Assembly: GCA_021802555.1 (NCBI GenBank)
Contig: JAJZRU010000022.1
Location: 1 to 48,048 of the forward strand
Source: Pseudomonadota bacterium
Lineage (GTDB): Bacteria; Pseudomonadota; Gammaproteobacteria; Burkholderiales; Thiobacillaceae
Length of the DNA stretch: 48,048 nucleotides
Direction: 5' to 3'
Shown: piece after piece, positions 1 through 7,730 of the stretch
Layout of the letters: each line of letters starts with the position of its first letter
Position numbering within the stretch: the first letter of the stretch is position 1
Notes under the pieces: model-generated
Seen by the model: only the letters and a program-made list of their open reading frames with translations
The model's database searches: none
Told to the model about the DNA's origin: nothing
Made by a program: the position numbers and the translations under genes

Positions 1-725
1 GAAATGACCTGCCCGCTGATGTAGGCCGCCTGCTCGGAGCAGAGAAATCCCACGAGGTCGGCGACTTCCTCCGCACGTCCGGCGCGCTTCATGGGCACCA
101 GGCGGGCGACGGCATCGGCATCGAAGGCGCCGGCGCTCATGTCAGTGGCGATGATGCCGGGCGCCACGGCATTCACCGTGATGCCGCGGCCGGCCACTTC
201 CAGAGCGAGCGATTTGGTGGCGGCGTGCAGCGCGCCCTTGGCCGCGGCGTAGTTCACCTGTCCGCGGTTGCCGGCGATGGCCGCCACCGAGGTGATGTTG
301 ACGATGCGCCCCCAGCGGGTGCGTATCATGGGCAGCGTCAGCGGCTGGGTGAGGCGGAAGAAACCGTTGAGAGACACGTCGATGACGCGCTGCCACTGCG
401 TCGCGCTCATGCCCGGAAACACCGCGTCGTCGTGCACGCCGGCATTGTTCACCAGCACCTGAATGGGGCCCGATTCGAGCAGCGCGGCGACGGCCGCCGC
501 AGTGGTGTCGGCATCGGCGAGATCGAAGGCGACCGCCTCGGCGCTGTTGCCCTGCGCGCGCAGTTCGTTCACGAGCGCGGCAGCGCGCTCCAGCCCGGTA
601 TTGGCATGCACGATGACATGCAGGCCGTCGGCCGCCAGGCGTCGGCAGATGGCGGCGCCGATGCTGCCGCTGCCGCCGCTGACCAAGGCGCGGCGCGGAG
701 GGGTCGGTGTGGTTAGGGTGTTCAT
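1..725 (-). CDS. 3-oxoacyl-ACP reductase (FabG/ApeQ-like SDR), partial
   Basis: NADPH-dependent ketoreductase of the short-chain dehydrogenase/reductase family; it reduces the 3-keto group of ACP-bound acyl chains. Visible marks are the Rossmann motif GGSGSIG (residues 17-23), NNAG (93-96) and the catalytic Ser146, Tyr159 and Lys163. The C-terminus is cut by the window edge, so only about 241 codons are seen. The ATG overlaps the stop of the upstream dehydratase gene, which suggests translational coupling. Its position after ACP, two KS-type genes and a dehydratase matches the ketoreductase (ApeQ) of aryl-polyene clusters rather than the housekeeping fabG. The SDR family and reductase role are secure; assignment to aryl polyene is inferred from context. 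Confidence 0.85.
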   Translation of the reverse strand, partial: MNTLTTPTPPRRALVSGGSGSIGAAICRRLAADGLHVIVHANTGLERAAALVNELRAQGNSAEAVAFDLADADTTAAAVAALLESGPIQVLVNNAGVHDDAVFPGMSATQWQRVIDVSLNGFFRLTQPLTLPMIRTRWGRIVNITSVAAIAGNRGQVNYAAAKGALHAATKSLALEVAGRGITVNAVAPGIIATDMSAGAFDADAVARLVPMKRAGRAEEVADLVGFLCSEQAAYISGQVI

Positions 726-1180
726 GGCACAGGGTCCGGGGATGCGAGCAGCACCGAGGCGCGGCCTTCCAGCAACAGGGCGCCATCCGCCTCGACGGCG
801 AAAGCATACATGAGCATGCCGGCATCGCCGCTCAGGCGCTCGGCGCGCACCTGCAAATCGGCGGCGACATCGTCCAGGCGCGCGCGGTACAGGCTGACGC
901 CGCGCACGCTCACCAGCATGCCCGGCCGCGGCGCGGCGTTTTCTCCGGCCATCAGCGCGCCGTGCACGGCCATGGCCTGGGCGGCGTATTCGATGCCGCA
1001 GGCCGCGCCCAGACGGCCGAATTGGCGCAGGGGGTTGGCCGGATCGCGGTGGCTGCGCGCGCGGCAAACGATTTGTCGTTCATCCCACTGCAGCACGGCG
1101 TCGAGCAAACACATGCCGCCCTGATGCGGGATGTGCGCGGCGATCCAGGCGTGGTCCAGGGACGCGGCCGGCCTCAGCAT
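722..1180 (-). CDS. hotdog-fold 3-hydroxyacyl-ACP dehydratase (ApeP-like)
   Basis: A 152-aa protein of the hotdog (FabZ-like) type, expected to dehydrate 3-hydroxyacyl-ACP to form the trans double bonds of a polyene chain. The N-terminal IPHQGGMCLLDAV (about residues 17-29) resembles the FabZ/ApeP region with the catalytic His (H18 here), and GIEYAAQAMAVHG further on fits the central hotdog helix. Start ATG lies 7 bp inside the upstream chain-length-factor gene, and the stop overlaps the ketoreductase ATG, so the genes are tightly coupled. It is shorter and more divergent than housekeeping FabZ. Confidence rests mainly on the helix motif and gene order. Confidence 0.75.
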   Translation of the reverse strand: MLRPAASLDHAWIAAHIPHQGGMCLLDAVLQWDERQIVCRARSHRDPANPLRQFGRLGAACGIEYAAQAMAVHGALMAGENAAPRPGMLVSVRGVSLYRARLDDVAADLQVRAERLSGDAGMLMYAFAVEADGALLLEGRASVLLASPDPVP

Positions 1181-1992
1181 GGGGACAGCTCCAGCGCCAA
1201 CTGCTCACCGGGAAGATGGTCCAGCACCAGCCTGCCCGGTGTGCCCAGGGCCAAGGCGCGTAAGAGCGGCAGCGCACGCGCCGCGGGTATGGCCAGGCGC
1301 AAGGCTTCGAGCGCGGCGTCGTCCATGCATGTGGCCGGCTCTGCGGTAAAAAGAGCGGCGGGATCGATGGCGAGGCGGGCCAGGCCGCCCGCCGTGGGCG
1401 AGAGCGCCAGGGCGACGGCGAAATTGTCGGGGATGGGGCGCACCTGGCGCAGCGGCTCGGGGTAGTCGGTATCGTAGGCCAGCAGCAGCACGGGCGCGGA
1501 TGTCGCCGCCGCCTGTACCATGGCATCGAGCAGTCCGGCGGCGAAGCTGGCATCAAAGGCGCACAGCACGGCAGAAGGCGCCATGGCCCCGGTGGCGATG
1601 CCCCAATAGCCCGAGGCGGCGTTGTGCACCGAATTGTGGAAGCGCGTAGGCGAAATGAGCCGGTCGCTGGAAGCCAGGGCGGCGCAAATCTCGTGGCAGT
1701 TGCGGCCGTCGCCGCCGGAAGAGGTGAACACCGTGGCCAGTTCGGCGGCCTTGAGGCCCGCGGCGGCCACGGCTTCCAGGCCGCTGGCGAGCGTGAGCTT
1801 GATCACCGCCGTGGCGCGGCGGCGCTCGGCCGGCGGCAGGATTTGCGGCACCGGTAGCACGCAGGGCTGCGCGGCATAGGCTTGTTCATCGCGCAAGACG
1901 GCGCGCGCCTGTGCCCAGTCCGCCAGGCCGGGGCCGAGGACGCCGATGCCGGCGACTTGGGCGCTCAACGGTGCCCGGATGGCTTGAGTCAT
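1174..1992 (-). CDS. beta-ketoacyl synthase-like chain length factor (ApeC-like)
   Basis: A 272-aa protein matching only the N-terminal half of ketosynthases (the 'Ketoacyl-synt_2' type). The sequence runs from VAGIGVLGPGL near the N-terminus through VFTSSGGDGRNCHEI and RFHNSVHNAASGYWG. Where a true ketosynthase has the active-site Cys, this protein has AFDASFAAG with no Cys, so it should be non-catalytic. Such partners pair with the adjacent ketosynthase to set chain length in aryl-polyene synthases. Start ATG overlaps the stop of the KS gene (ATGA), consistent with a stoichiometric heterodimer. The substrate and product are inferred. Confidence 0.75.
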   Translation of the reverse strand: MTQAIRAPLSAQVAGIGVLGPGLADWAQARAVLRDEQAYAAQPCVLPVPQILPPAERRRATAVIKLTLASGLEAVAAAGLKAAELATVFTSSGGDGRNCHEICAALASSDRLISPTRFHNSVHNAASGYWGIATGAMAPSAVLCAFDASFAAGLLDAMVQAAATSAPVLLLAYDTDYPEPLRQVRPIPDNFAVALALSPTAGGLARLAIDPAALFTAEPATCMDDAALEALRLAIPAARALPLLRALALGTPGRLVLDHLPGEQLALELSPC

Positions 1993-3209
1993 CGCGCATC
2001 TCCGCGCGCCAGCACCAGGCTGCAGTTGGTGCCGCCGAAGCCGAAGGAATTGCTCAGCACGCGGCGCGGCTCGCCTGCCCGCGGCGAGAGCACATAATCC
2101 AGCGGCGCGACGTCGGCGATGGCGGGATCCAGCGCCGCAGTGCCGGGGCTGCCCGGCAGGAGGCCCTCGCGCAGCGCCAGCAGGCTCAGCACGGCTTCTA
2201 TGCCGCCCGCGGCGCCCAGCGTATGGCCGGTAGCGCCCTTGGTCGAGCTGCAGGTCACGCCCGCCCCGAACAGTGCGCCCACCGCGCGCCCTTCGGCAGC
2301 ATCGTTGCTGGGCGTGGCGGTGCCGTGCAGGTTGATGTAGTCGATGTCCTCCGGCTGCAGGCCGGCCTGGCGCAGAGCCTGTTCCATGGCCAGGCGCGCG
2401 CCCAGGCCATCGGGATGGGGCGAGGACATGTGATAGGCGTCGCTGGATTCGCCCACGCCCAGCAGCAGCACGGCATCGGCCGTCATCTGCGTGGGGGCGC
2501 GCTCCAGCAGCGCGAAGGCCGCTGCTTCGCCCAGCGACAGGCCGCTGCGTGCGGCGTCGAAGGGCCGGCAGGGTGCGGAAGAGAGCAATTCGAGGGAATT
2601 GAAGCCGTACAGCGTGGTGAGGCACAGGCTGTCCACGCCGCCGACCAGGGCGCAGTCCACCAGGCCGGCGGCGATCATGCGCTGGGCCGTGCCGAACACT
2701 TTGGCGCTGGAGGAGCAAGCGGAGGATGTGATGCTGACCGGGCCGCGCAGTCCAAAGCGCGCGCGCACATAGGCGGCGAGGGAAAAGGTGTTGTGGGTGC
2801 GGGCATAGTGAAAGCCGGCCGGCAGCGCGCCTTGCGCGTCCAGTTCGCGATAGGCCAGCTCGGTTTGCAGAATGCCCGATGTGCTGGTGCCGAGGAACAG
2901 CCCGATGCGCTCGCGCCCATAGCGAAGAACGGCCTCCTCGACGGCGTCGGCATAGCCGTCCTGCAGCAGTGCCAGCTCGGCCAGGCGGTTGTTGCGGCAG
3001 TCGAAATCGGCGAACTGCTCGGGCAGGCGTTGTCCCTCCAGCCCCGCTACCTCGCCTACCCAGGTGGGCAGGTCCACGGTGTCGAAGCGGCAGGGCGCCA
3101 GGCCGCTGCGCGCTTCGCGCAGGGCCTCGACATGGCTGGACAGGCCCGCTCCCAGGCAGGAAGTGGCGGTATAGCGGCTCACCCGCAGCGGCGGCAGGGC
3201 GAGGCTCAT
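1989..3209 (-). CDS. beta-ketoacyl-ACP synthase II-like (FabF/ApeO-like)
   Basis: A 406-aa condensing enzyme with the complete Cys-His-His set: Cys165 in SACSSS, His295 in NLHGTATPSND and His329 in STKGATGHT (Lys324 also present). The C-terminal NSFGFGGTN loop of the FabF family is intact. It would extend an ACP-bound acyl chain with malonyl units. Start ATG at 3207-3209 is chosen because the Met follows the ACP stop by 46 bp and begins the conserved N-terminus; the reading frame is open further upstream but overlaps the ACP gene. It pairs with the following chain-length factor. The family is clear; the aryl-polyene role is inferred from the ACP-KS-CLF-DH-KR order. Confidence 0.85.
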   Translation of the reverse strand: MSLALPPLRVSRYTATSCLGAGLSSHVEALREARSGLAPCRFDTVDLPTWVGEVAGLEGQRLPEQFADFDCRNNRLAELALLQDGYADAVEEAVLRYGRERIGLFLGTSTSGILQTELAYRELDAQGALPAGFHYARTHNTFSLAAYVRARFGLRGPVSITSSACSSSAKVFGTAQRMIAAGLVDCALVGGVDSLCLTTLYGFNSLELLSSAPCRPFDAARSGLSLGEAAAFALLERAPTQMTADAVLLLGVGESSDAYHMSSPHPDGLGARLAMEQALRQAGLQPEDIDYINLHGTATPSNDAAEGRAVGALFGAGVTCSSTKGATGHTLGAAGGIEAVLSLLALREGLLPGSPGTAALDPAIADVAPLDYVLSPRAGEPRRVLSNSFGFGGTNCSLVLARGDAR

Positions 3210-3255
3210 TGCGGGAATCGGCGCGGCCGGGGAAGCGGAGGTGCCGGGCGGATGT

Positions 3256-3546
3256 TCACCGCGTCCTTTTCTCCCCCACATAGGCCGCGAGGTCGCGCAG
3301 CGAGCGGAAGATGACGTGGTTGTTGGCATCGTCGGAGCGCAACTGCAGGCCGTAGTGCTTGGACAGCACCAAGGCGATTTCCAGGATGTCGATCGAGTCC
3401 AGCCCAAGGCCTTCGCCGTAGAGCGGGGCGTCGGGATCGATGTCCTCGGCGGGCAGATCGAGGTTGAGAGCGGCGACGATATGTTGGGCAACTTCCTGCA
3501 TCAGCGCAGGATCGACCGGGGAGGTGGCGGTGTTCGGTGCAGACAT
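3256..3546 (-). CDS. acyl carrier protein
   Basis: A 96-aa acidic acyl carrier protein. The phosphopantetheine attachment site is Ser51 in GLGLDSIDILE, the classic DSL/DSI motif at the start of helix II. It is the first gene of the minus-strand biosynthetic run and would carry the growing chain for the KS, dehydratase and ketoreductase genes after it. The N-terminus (about 12 residues) is longer than in housekeeping AcpP, and the partner genes are not fabD/fabG/fabF in housekeeping order, so this is a dedicated pathway ACP (ApeE/ApeF type). A second ACP, common in such clusters, is not seen here because the cluster begins at this gene. Confidence 0.85.
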   Translation of the reverse strand: MSAPNTATSPVDPALMQEVAQHIVAALNLDLPAEDIDPDAPLYGEGLGLDSIDILEIALVLSKHYGLQLRSDDANNHVIFRSLRDLAAYVGEKRTR

Positions 3547-4019
3547 GATGCGGTGTTGAAACGGCGCCGATGCACCCCAAAAAGGGCGCCGGCATGGTTA
3601 AGGGCAAGCGCGTAATCAAGTTAGGCATTCATTATCGCAGATGCCGGCCTGCTTCCCGCAGGCGCCCCGATGCGGCGGCAGGCAAGCGCGGCCGTGGCGG
3701 GCCGGATTCGTGGACGGCGGGTTGCCGCGGGATCGCTGAGTCATTGATTAAAAACATATTAAAACGGACAACCGCGGCCTCGCACATGTTGCGGGCTAGC
3801 CGCGTCGCCATCGTTGGCATGGTCTGGGTCGGAGCGTGCCGACACCGCTTGTCCGCCTGCTGTGCTATAAAAGCTGGGGACTGTTTGGGCGTGTTCTGCG
3901 CGGCGGTCGGTCGGGAGGCTTCTGGTTTGGGGCGTCCGCCGGGGTGGCGACGGGGCGTGTTCCGGCAGTCGCCGTGGCCGCATCCTGCGCGGCGTTTGAA
4001 AAAACTTTCGGAGCAAAAC
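3547..4019. other. intergenic region between divergent ACP and lipoprotein genes
   Basis: A 473-bp non-coding stretch. It contains an A/T-rich patch at about 3743-3770 (TTGATTAAAAACATATTAAA) that stands out in this GC-rich DNA and could hold the minus-strand promoter of the ACP operon. A second A/T patch, CTATAAAAGC near 3864-3873, could serve the plus-strand lipoprotein gene. No RNA gene or conserved reading frame is recognised. Confidence 0.4.
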
Positions 4020-4358
4020 ATGACCCAGACATTTGGATACAAGAAACTTTCCCTGCTCGCTGCTGCTTTGCTGGCCACCGCGGCCCTGGGCGGCTGTGCT
4101 TCCACCAGCGATCTGAGCAAGGTGCAAGCCACGGCCGACCAGGCATCCCAGAAGGCTGACCAGGCCAACGCCACCGCCAATGCCGCCAAGGCCGAGGCCG
4201 CCCAGGCCGCGCAGAAGGCCGATGCGGCCAGCACCACGGCCGATTCCGCCAAGTCCACTGCCGATGCGGCGAAAGCCGAGGCCGACAAGGCCATGGCGGA
4301 AGTGAACCGGCTGGCCGAGAAGATCGACCGCATGTTCAAGAAGACGATGCAGAAATAA
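4020..4358 (+). CDS. Lpp/OprI-like alanine-zipper outer-membrane lipoprotein
   Basis: A 112-aa lipoprotein. A short basic N-terminus and hydrophobic stretch end in the lipobox LGGC with Cys26 as the lipidated residue. The mature part is almost entirely an Ala-rich heptad coiled coil (repeats of the kind ADQASQKADQANA, about residues 37-95), as in the trimeric Lpp/OprI family that tethers the outer membrane to peptidoglycan. The end is basic (KKTMQK), and a terminal Lys is the residue cross-linked to peptidoglycan in Lpp. A CGGAG ribosome binding site sits 6 nt before the ATG. The L,D-transpeptidase genes next to it are of the enzyme class that attaches Lpp to peptidoglycan. That functional link is inferred. 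Confidence 0.85.
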   Translation: MTQTFGYKKLSLLAAALLATAALGGCASTSDLSKVQATADQASQKADQANATANAAKAEAAQAAQKADAASTTADSAKSTADAAKAEADKAMAEVNRLAEKIDRMFKKTMQK

Positions 4359-4366
4359 GCCGCAGG

Positions 4367-4400
4367 GACGGGGCCGGGACTTTGACGCGCCGGCCCCGTC
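4367..4400 (+). terminator. GC-rich hairpin, probable terminator of the lipoprotein gene
   Basis: A perfect 11-bp inverted repeat (GACGGGGCCGG at 4367-4377 and CCGGCCCCGTC at 4390-4400) with a 12-nt loop, starting 8 bp after the lipoprotein stop. There is no T run on the plus side. It lies between convergent genes and could act in both directions. Confidence 0.6.
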
Positions 4401-4410
4401 AACACCGCTG

Positions 4411-5016
4411 TTAGCGGATGACCACTTTCGTTCCCAGCCGCAACCAGCGCGCAAGGCGCCGCAATTGACGGTTGCGCAGGGCGATGCATCCGTCGGTCCA
4501 ATTGATGTCCCGTTGTATGTGTGGATCGCCGGCGCCCACGCCGTGGATGCCCAAGAGCCCCCCGAGCGGCGTGTCCTGCGGCGGAATGCGATGGGCGCGG
4601 AAAGCCGCGACGATGGCGTCGTATTGCGCGGCGCTGATGTTCCCCCGAAGATAAGCACGTCCGGCCACCGCCGGCGTGGGATAATCGAGCCCGTAGAAGG
4701 TTCCGAAACGGCTGTGCCTGTCGATCCAGGCAATGTGGTAAACGCCCAGCGGGGTAGTCCCGTCGCCGCGTCCGTGCTCGTAGGTGGCGCCGCCGCTGCC
4801 GATGGCGATATTGTAAAAATGCGCCAGCGCCCGGTGGTTTGAAGCATAGACCGTCAGGGTGAGCGTCCCGGTGTCCACCAGTATCCAGGGCCGGCCTGCT
4901 GCGCCCGCCGGCAGTGCCCACACTGCCAGCGCCAGCAGCGCCCACAGACGCGATTTCCAGGCCGCCGTGCGCAAGCCATGAAACGGATACGATTGCAAAC
5001 TGACGCTGCCCGGCAT
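4411..5016 (-). CDS. L,D-transpeptidase-family protein, exported
   Basis: A protein of up to 201 aa with an N-terminal hydrophobic signal (about residues 21-41, ending LPAGAAG) followed by a YkuD-type L,D-transpeptidase domain. Catalytic elements are His159 in GIHGVG and Cys177 in WTDGCIALRN. Such enzymes form 3-3 cross-links in peptidoglycan or attach lipoproteins in the periplasm. ATG at 5014-5016 has an AGGA-like element upstream but makes the gene overlap the divergent neighbour by 39 bp. A TTG at 4972-4974 would avoid the overlap and still give a signal peptide. The catalytic domain is secure; the start is not. Confidence 0.8.
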   Translation of the reverse strand: MPGSVSLQSYPFHGLRTAAWKSRLWALLALAVWALPAGAAGRPWILVDTGTLTLTVYASNHRALAHFYNIAIGSGGATYEHGRGDGTTPLGVYHIAWIDRHSRFGTFYGLDYPTPAVAGRAYLRGNISAAQYDAIVAAFRAHRIPPQDTPLGGLLGIHGVGAGDPHIQRDINWTDGCIALRNRQLRRLARWLRLGTKVVIR

Positions 5017-6039
5017 TTTTTTCTGATCCTGCTGCTGCTCTGCCTGTGGCCGGTGCTGGCGCGCGGCGCCACCTATACGCTGCCGACCGACGGCAGCACC
5101 CTCATCGGCCGCCTGCAGGTGGTGATCCCCGATGGGCGCAGCACCCTGCTGGACATCGCGCGCCATTACGACCTGGGCTACGACGAAATCATCGCCGCCA
5201 ATCCCGGCGTGTCGATCTGGCTGCCGGGGGCCGGACGCCGCATCGTCGTGCCCGCCGAGTTCGTCCTGCCGCTGCGCCCCTGGACGGGCATCGTCATCAA
5301 CATCCCGCAGCGCCGACTGTACTATTTCCCGCGCCGCAAGGCCAACGAGCCGGCCACGGTGGTGACTTTCCCCCTCGGCATTTCGCGTCCCGGCTGGTCC
5401 ACGCCCCTGGGCGAGACGCGCATCACGGCCAAATACAAAGATCCTTCCTGGTGGGTGCCCAAAAGCATCCAGGAAGAACATCGCCGGCAGGGCGACGCCA
5501 ACTTCCCCACCTATTTTCCGCCCGGCCTCGGCAACCCCATGGGCATGCTGGCGCTGCAAACCGGCTTTGCGCAGATCTATGTCCACGGCACCAACCGGCC
5601 CTGGGGGGTAGGCATGCGCGTGAGTCACGGCTGCCTGCATCTTTATCCGGAGAATGCCGCTTACCTCTTTCCGCATGTGCCGGTGGGCACGCCGGTGCGC
5701 ATCGTCGATGAGCCGGTGCTGGTGGGCATGCGCGCCGGTGCGCTTTATCTGAGCGTGTCCGAGCCGGTGGAAGGCTACCCCGGCGACAAGGACAGCATGC
5801 TCATCCGCGCCCTGGACGCGCTCGTGCAATACAAGGCGCGGCATAAAGGCGCGGTGCCGAAAATCGATTGGCAGCGGGTGCGCGCAGTCGTCGAGGCCAG
5901 GCAGATCCTGCCCGTGCCGGTGAGCGTGGGCAGCCCCGATCTGCAGCAGGTGCTGGCCGGCATCCGGCCGCAGCCCTACGATTACGCGCCTTATGGCATC
6001 GACGCCAACGACGCGGCGCCGCCGACGTCGGCACGTTGA
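4978..6039 (+). CDS. L,D-transpeptidase (ErfK/YbiS-type) with LysM-like domain
   Basis: A 353-aa periplasmic enzyme. A signal peptide (residues 1-30, ending VLARG) is followed by a LysM-like peptidoglycan-binding segment (about 55-92: TLLDIARHYDLGYDEI). The YkuD catalytic domain carries His203 (VHGTNRPW) and Cys219 in SHGCLHLYPE. This layout matches the ErfK/YbiS/YcfS group, which links Braun-type lipoprotein to meso-diaminopimelate or makes 3-3 cross-links. The adjacent Lpp-like gene makes lipoprotein anchoring attractive (inference). No strong ribosome binding site precedes the ATG. It is divergent from, and overlaps the 5' end of, a second L,D-transpeptidase. Confidence 0.88.
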   Translation: MKRIRLQTDAARHFFLILLLLCLWPVLARGATYTLPTDGSTLIGRLQVVIPDGRSTLLDIARHYDLGYDEIIAANPGVSIWLPGAGRRIVVPAEFVLPLRPWTGIVINIPQRRLYYFPRRKANEPATVVTFPLGISRPGWSTPLGETRITAKYKDPSWWVPKSIQEEHRRQGDANFPTYFPPGLGNPMGMLALQTGFAQIYVHGTNRPWGVGMRVSHGCLHLYPENAAYLFPHVPVGTPVRIVDEPVLVGMRAGALYLSVSEPVEGYPGDKDSMLIRALDALVQYKARHKGAVPKIDWQRVRAVVEARQILPVPVSVGSPDLQQVLAGIRPQPYDYAPYGIDANDAAPPTSAR

Positions 6040-6105
6040 TTCTTGCCAAACAAAATGCCGCGTCCCGGTCCTTGAAATCGGGGCCGTCGCGGCCGACCGC
6101 CCCGC

Positions 6106-7266
6106 CTATCCCAGCGCCTGGCGGAGATCGGCGATCAGATCGCCAGCATCCTCCAGGCCCACCGACAGGCGCAGCATGGCGTCGGAAATGCCGCGGCGGG
6201 CGCGCTCTTCCGGCGTGAGGCCGTGGTGGGTGGTGGTGCAAGGCTGGGTGACGAGGCTTTCCACGCCGCCCAGCGAGGGCGCTAATGCAAATAGTCGGAG
6301 CGCATCCGCCACGCGGGTCGCGGCCGCGCCGCCGCCCTGGACTTCGATGGTGAGCATGCCGCCGTAGCCTTTCATCTGGCGGCGCGCGAGGTCGTGGCCC
6401 GGGAAATCCGGCAGGCCGGGATAGAGCACACGCGCGATTTTGGGATGCGCCTGCATGGCTTCGGCGATCTTCATGGCGGTGGCGTTCTGGCGCTCGACTC
6501 TGATGGGCAGCGTGCGTAGGCTGCGCGCCAGCTGGGCCGCGATCTCCGGGGCGATGGTCTGGCCCAGGTTCTTGCGCCAGCCCCAGACCGGCATGACCAG
6601 GTCCTTGCCGCCCATCAAGGCGCCGGCCGTCAGATCGGAATGGCCGCCCAGGTATTTGGTCGCGGAATGCACCGCGAAATCGGCGCCCAGCGCCAGGGGG
6701 TTCTGGTTGACCGGCGAGGCGAAGGTATTGTCCACCGCCACCAGGGCGCCGTGGGCATGGGCGAGGTCGCTGATGGCGGCGATGTCGAACAGCTCCAGCG
6801 CCGGGTTGGTGGGCGTCTCGAAGAACACCAGGCCCACGCCGCGCTTGAGCAGCGCAGGCAGGGCGTCCAATTCATTGCCCAGCAGGAAATGGCTGGGTAT
6901 GCCCAGGGTCGGCAATTGCGCGGACAGCAATTCCAGGGTGCCGCCGTAAGCGTCGCCCAGGCAGACGATGCCTTTGCGGCCGTGGGTAAGGAACAAGGCC
7001 GACTCCGCCGCCATGCCGGAGGCAAAGGCCAGGGCGGCTTCGGCCCCCTCGATGGCGGCAAGTTTTTCCTCCAGCGCCCGGATGGTTGGGTTGAGCCCAT
7101 AGCGGGTGTAAAGCGCGCCGGGCTTGCGACCCTCCACCACGTCGAGCAGCGCGGCGGTCGAGGGGAACTTGAACGTCGTCGTCGTGTAGAGCGGCGCGTG
7201 GGGCGAGCCGCTTGCATCCTGCGGCTCGCCGGCGTGCACGCAGCGGGTGGCCAGGCCTTCCTTCAT
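6106..7266 (-). CDS. Cys/Met-metabolism PLP-dependent enzyme (trans-sulfuration family)
   Basis: A 386-aa fold-type I PLP enzyme of the cystathionine gamma-synthase/lyase, O-succinylhomoserine sulfhydrylase and methionine gamma-lyase family. The PLP lysine is Lys204 in SATKYLGGHSD; ALYTRYGLNPT (residues 51-61) and AVDNTFASP (177-185) are also family hallmarks. It would break or make C-S bonds of cysteine, homocysteine or cystathionine. Sequence reading alone does not separate the members. It is the last gene of the sulfur run, with an AGGAAGGA ribosome binding site, so a role in producing or consuming sulfide or persulfide is likely. Similar genes are often annotated as cystathionine gamma-lyase/synthase. 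Confidence 0.85.
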   Translation of the reverse strand: MKEGLATRCVHAGEPQDASGSPHAPLYTTTTFKFPSTAALLDVVEGRKPGALYTRYGLNPTIRALEEKLAAIEGAEAALAFASGMAAESALFLTHGRKGIVCLGDAYGGTLELLSAQLPTLGIPSHFLLGNELDALPALLKRGVGLVFFETPTNPALELFDIAAISDLAHAHGALVAVDNTFASPVNQNPLALGADFAVHSATKYLGGHSDLTAGALMGGKDLVMPVWGWRKNLGQTIAPEIAAQLARSLRTLPIRVERQNATAMKIAEAMQAHPKIARVLYPGLPDFPGHDLARRQMKGYGGMLTIEVQGGGAAATRVADALRLFALAPSLGGVESLVTQPCTTTHHGLTPEERARRGISDAMLRLSVGLEDAGDLIADLRQALG

Positions 7267-7300
7267 GCGGGTTCCTTCCTGTAGGGATGGTGGGTGGGTG

Positions 7301-7720
7301 TCAGAACGTCAGGTTCATGTCCGCCGGGATGACGACTTCCTTGTAATAGCGGGCCGGATCGGCGAGCGTCGCGCCGTCGATCAGGTCGCGCTCGCTCATG
7401 CCGAACAGCGGCACATTGAGCGGGCAGGCCAGGACCTTGCCGCCCTCGCGGGTGAACATGAAGAACAGATCCTCCACCGGGGGCAGGTCCATTTCGTCCA
7501 TGCGCTTGAGCACCGCCTCGCCGATCTCGGGCTGGTCGGGCAGACATCGCAGCGCGCCGACCTTGTCCTTGTGGATCGCGTTGACCCCGCGCGAGCCGAA
7601 ATACACCGTCACGTTCGCGCCTTCCCTGAGCAGGGACAATGCCGTCATCATGGCATTGAACACCTGGCACAGCTCGTCGTGAAAACACATGATGGAAACA
7701 TTCTTGGCCGGCTTATCCAT
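7301..7720 (-). CDS. DsrE/DsrF-like (DsrE2-type) sulfur-transfer protein
   Basis: A 139-aa soluble protein of the DsrE-like fold (NVSIMCFHDELCQVFNAM at the N-terminus, EGANVTVYFG in the middle). Cys12, Cys18, Cys59 and Cys99 (KVLACPLNV) are available, and Cys99 sits where such proteins often carry persulfide. DsrE-family proteins bind and hand over sulfane sulfur in sulfur oxidisers. A GGAGAT ribosome binding site precedes the ATG. It is one of two DsrE-type genes in this operon, separated by the methyltransferase and the desulfurase. Which Cys is active is inferred. Confidence 0.75.
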   Translation of the reverse strand: MDKPAKNVSIMCFHDELCQVFNAMMTALSLLREGANVTVYFGSRGVNAIHKDKVGALRCLPDQPEIGEAVLKRMDEMDLPPVEDLFFMFTREGGKVLACPLNVPLFGMSERDLIDGATLADPARYYKEVVIPADMNLTF

Positions 7721-7730
7721 GGCTATCTCC

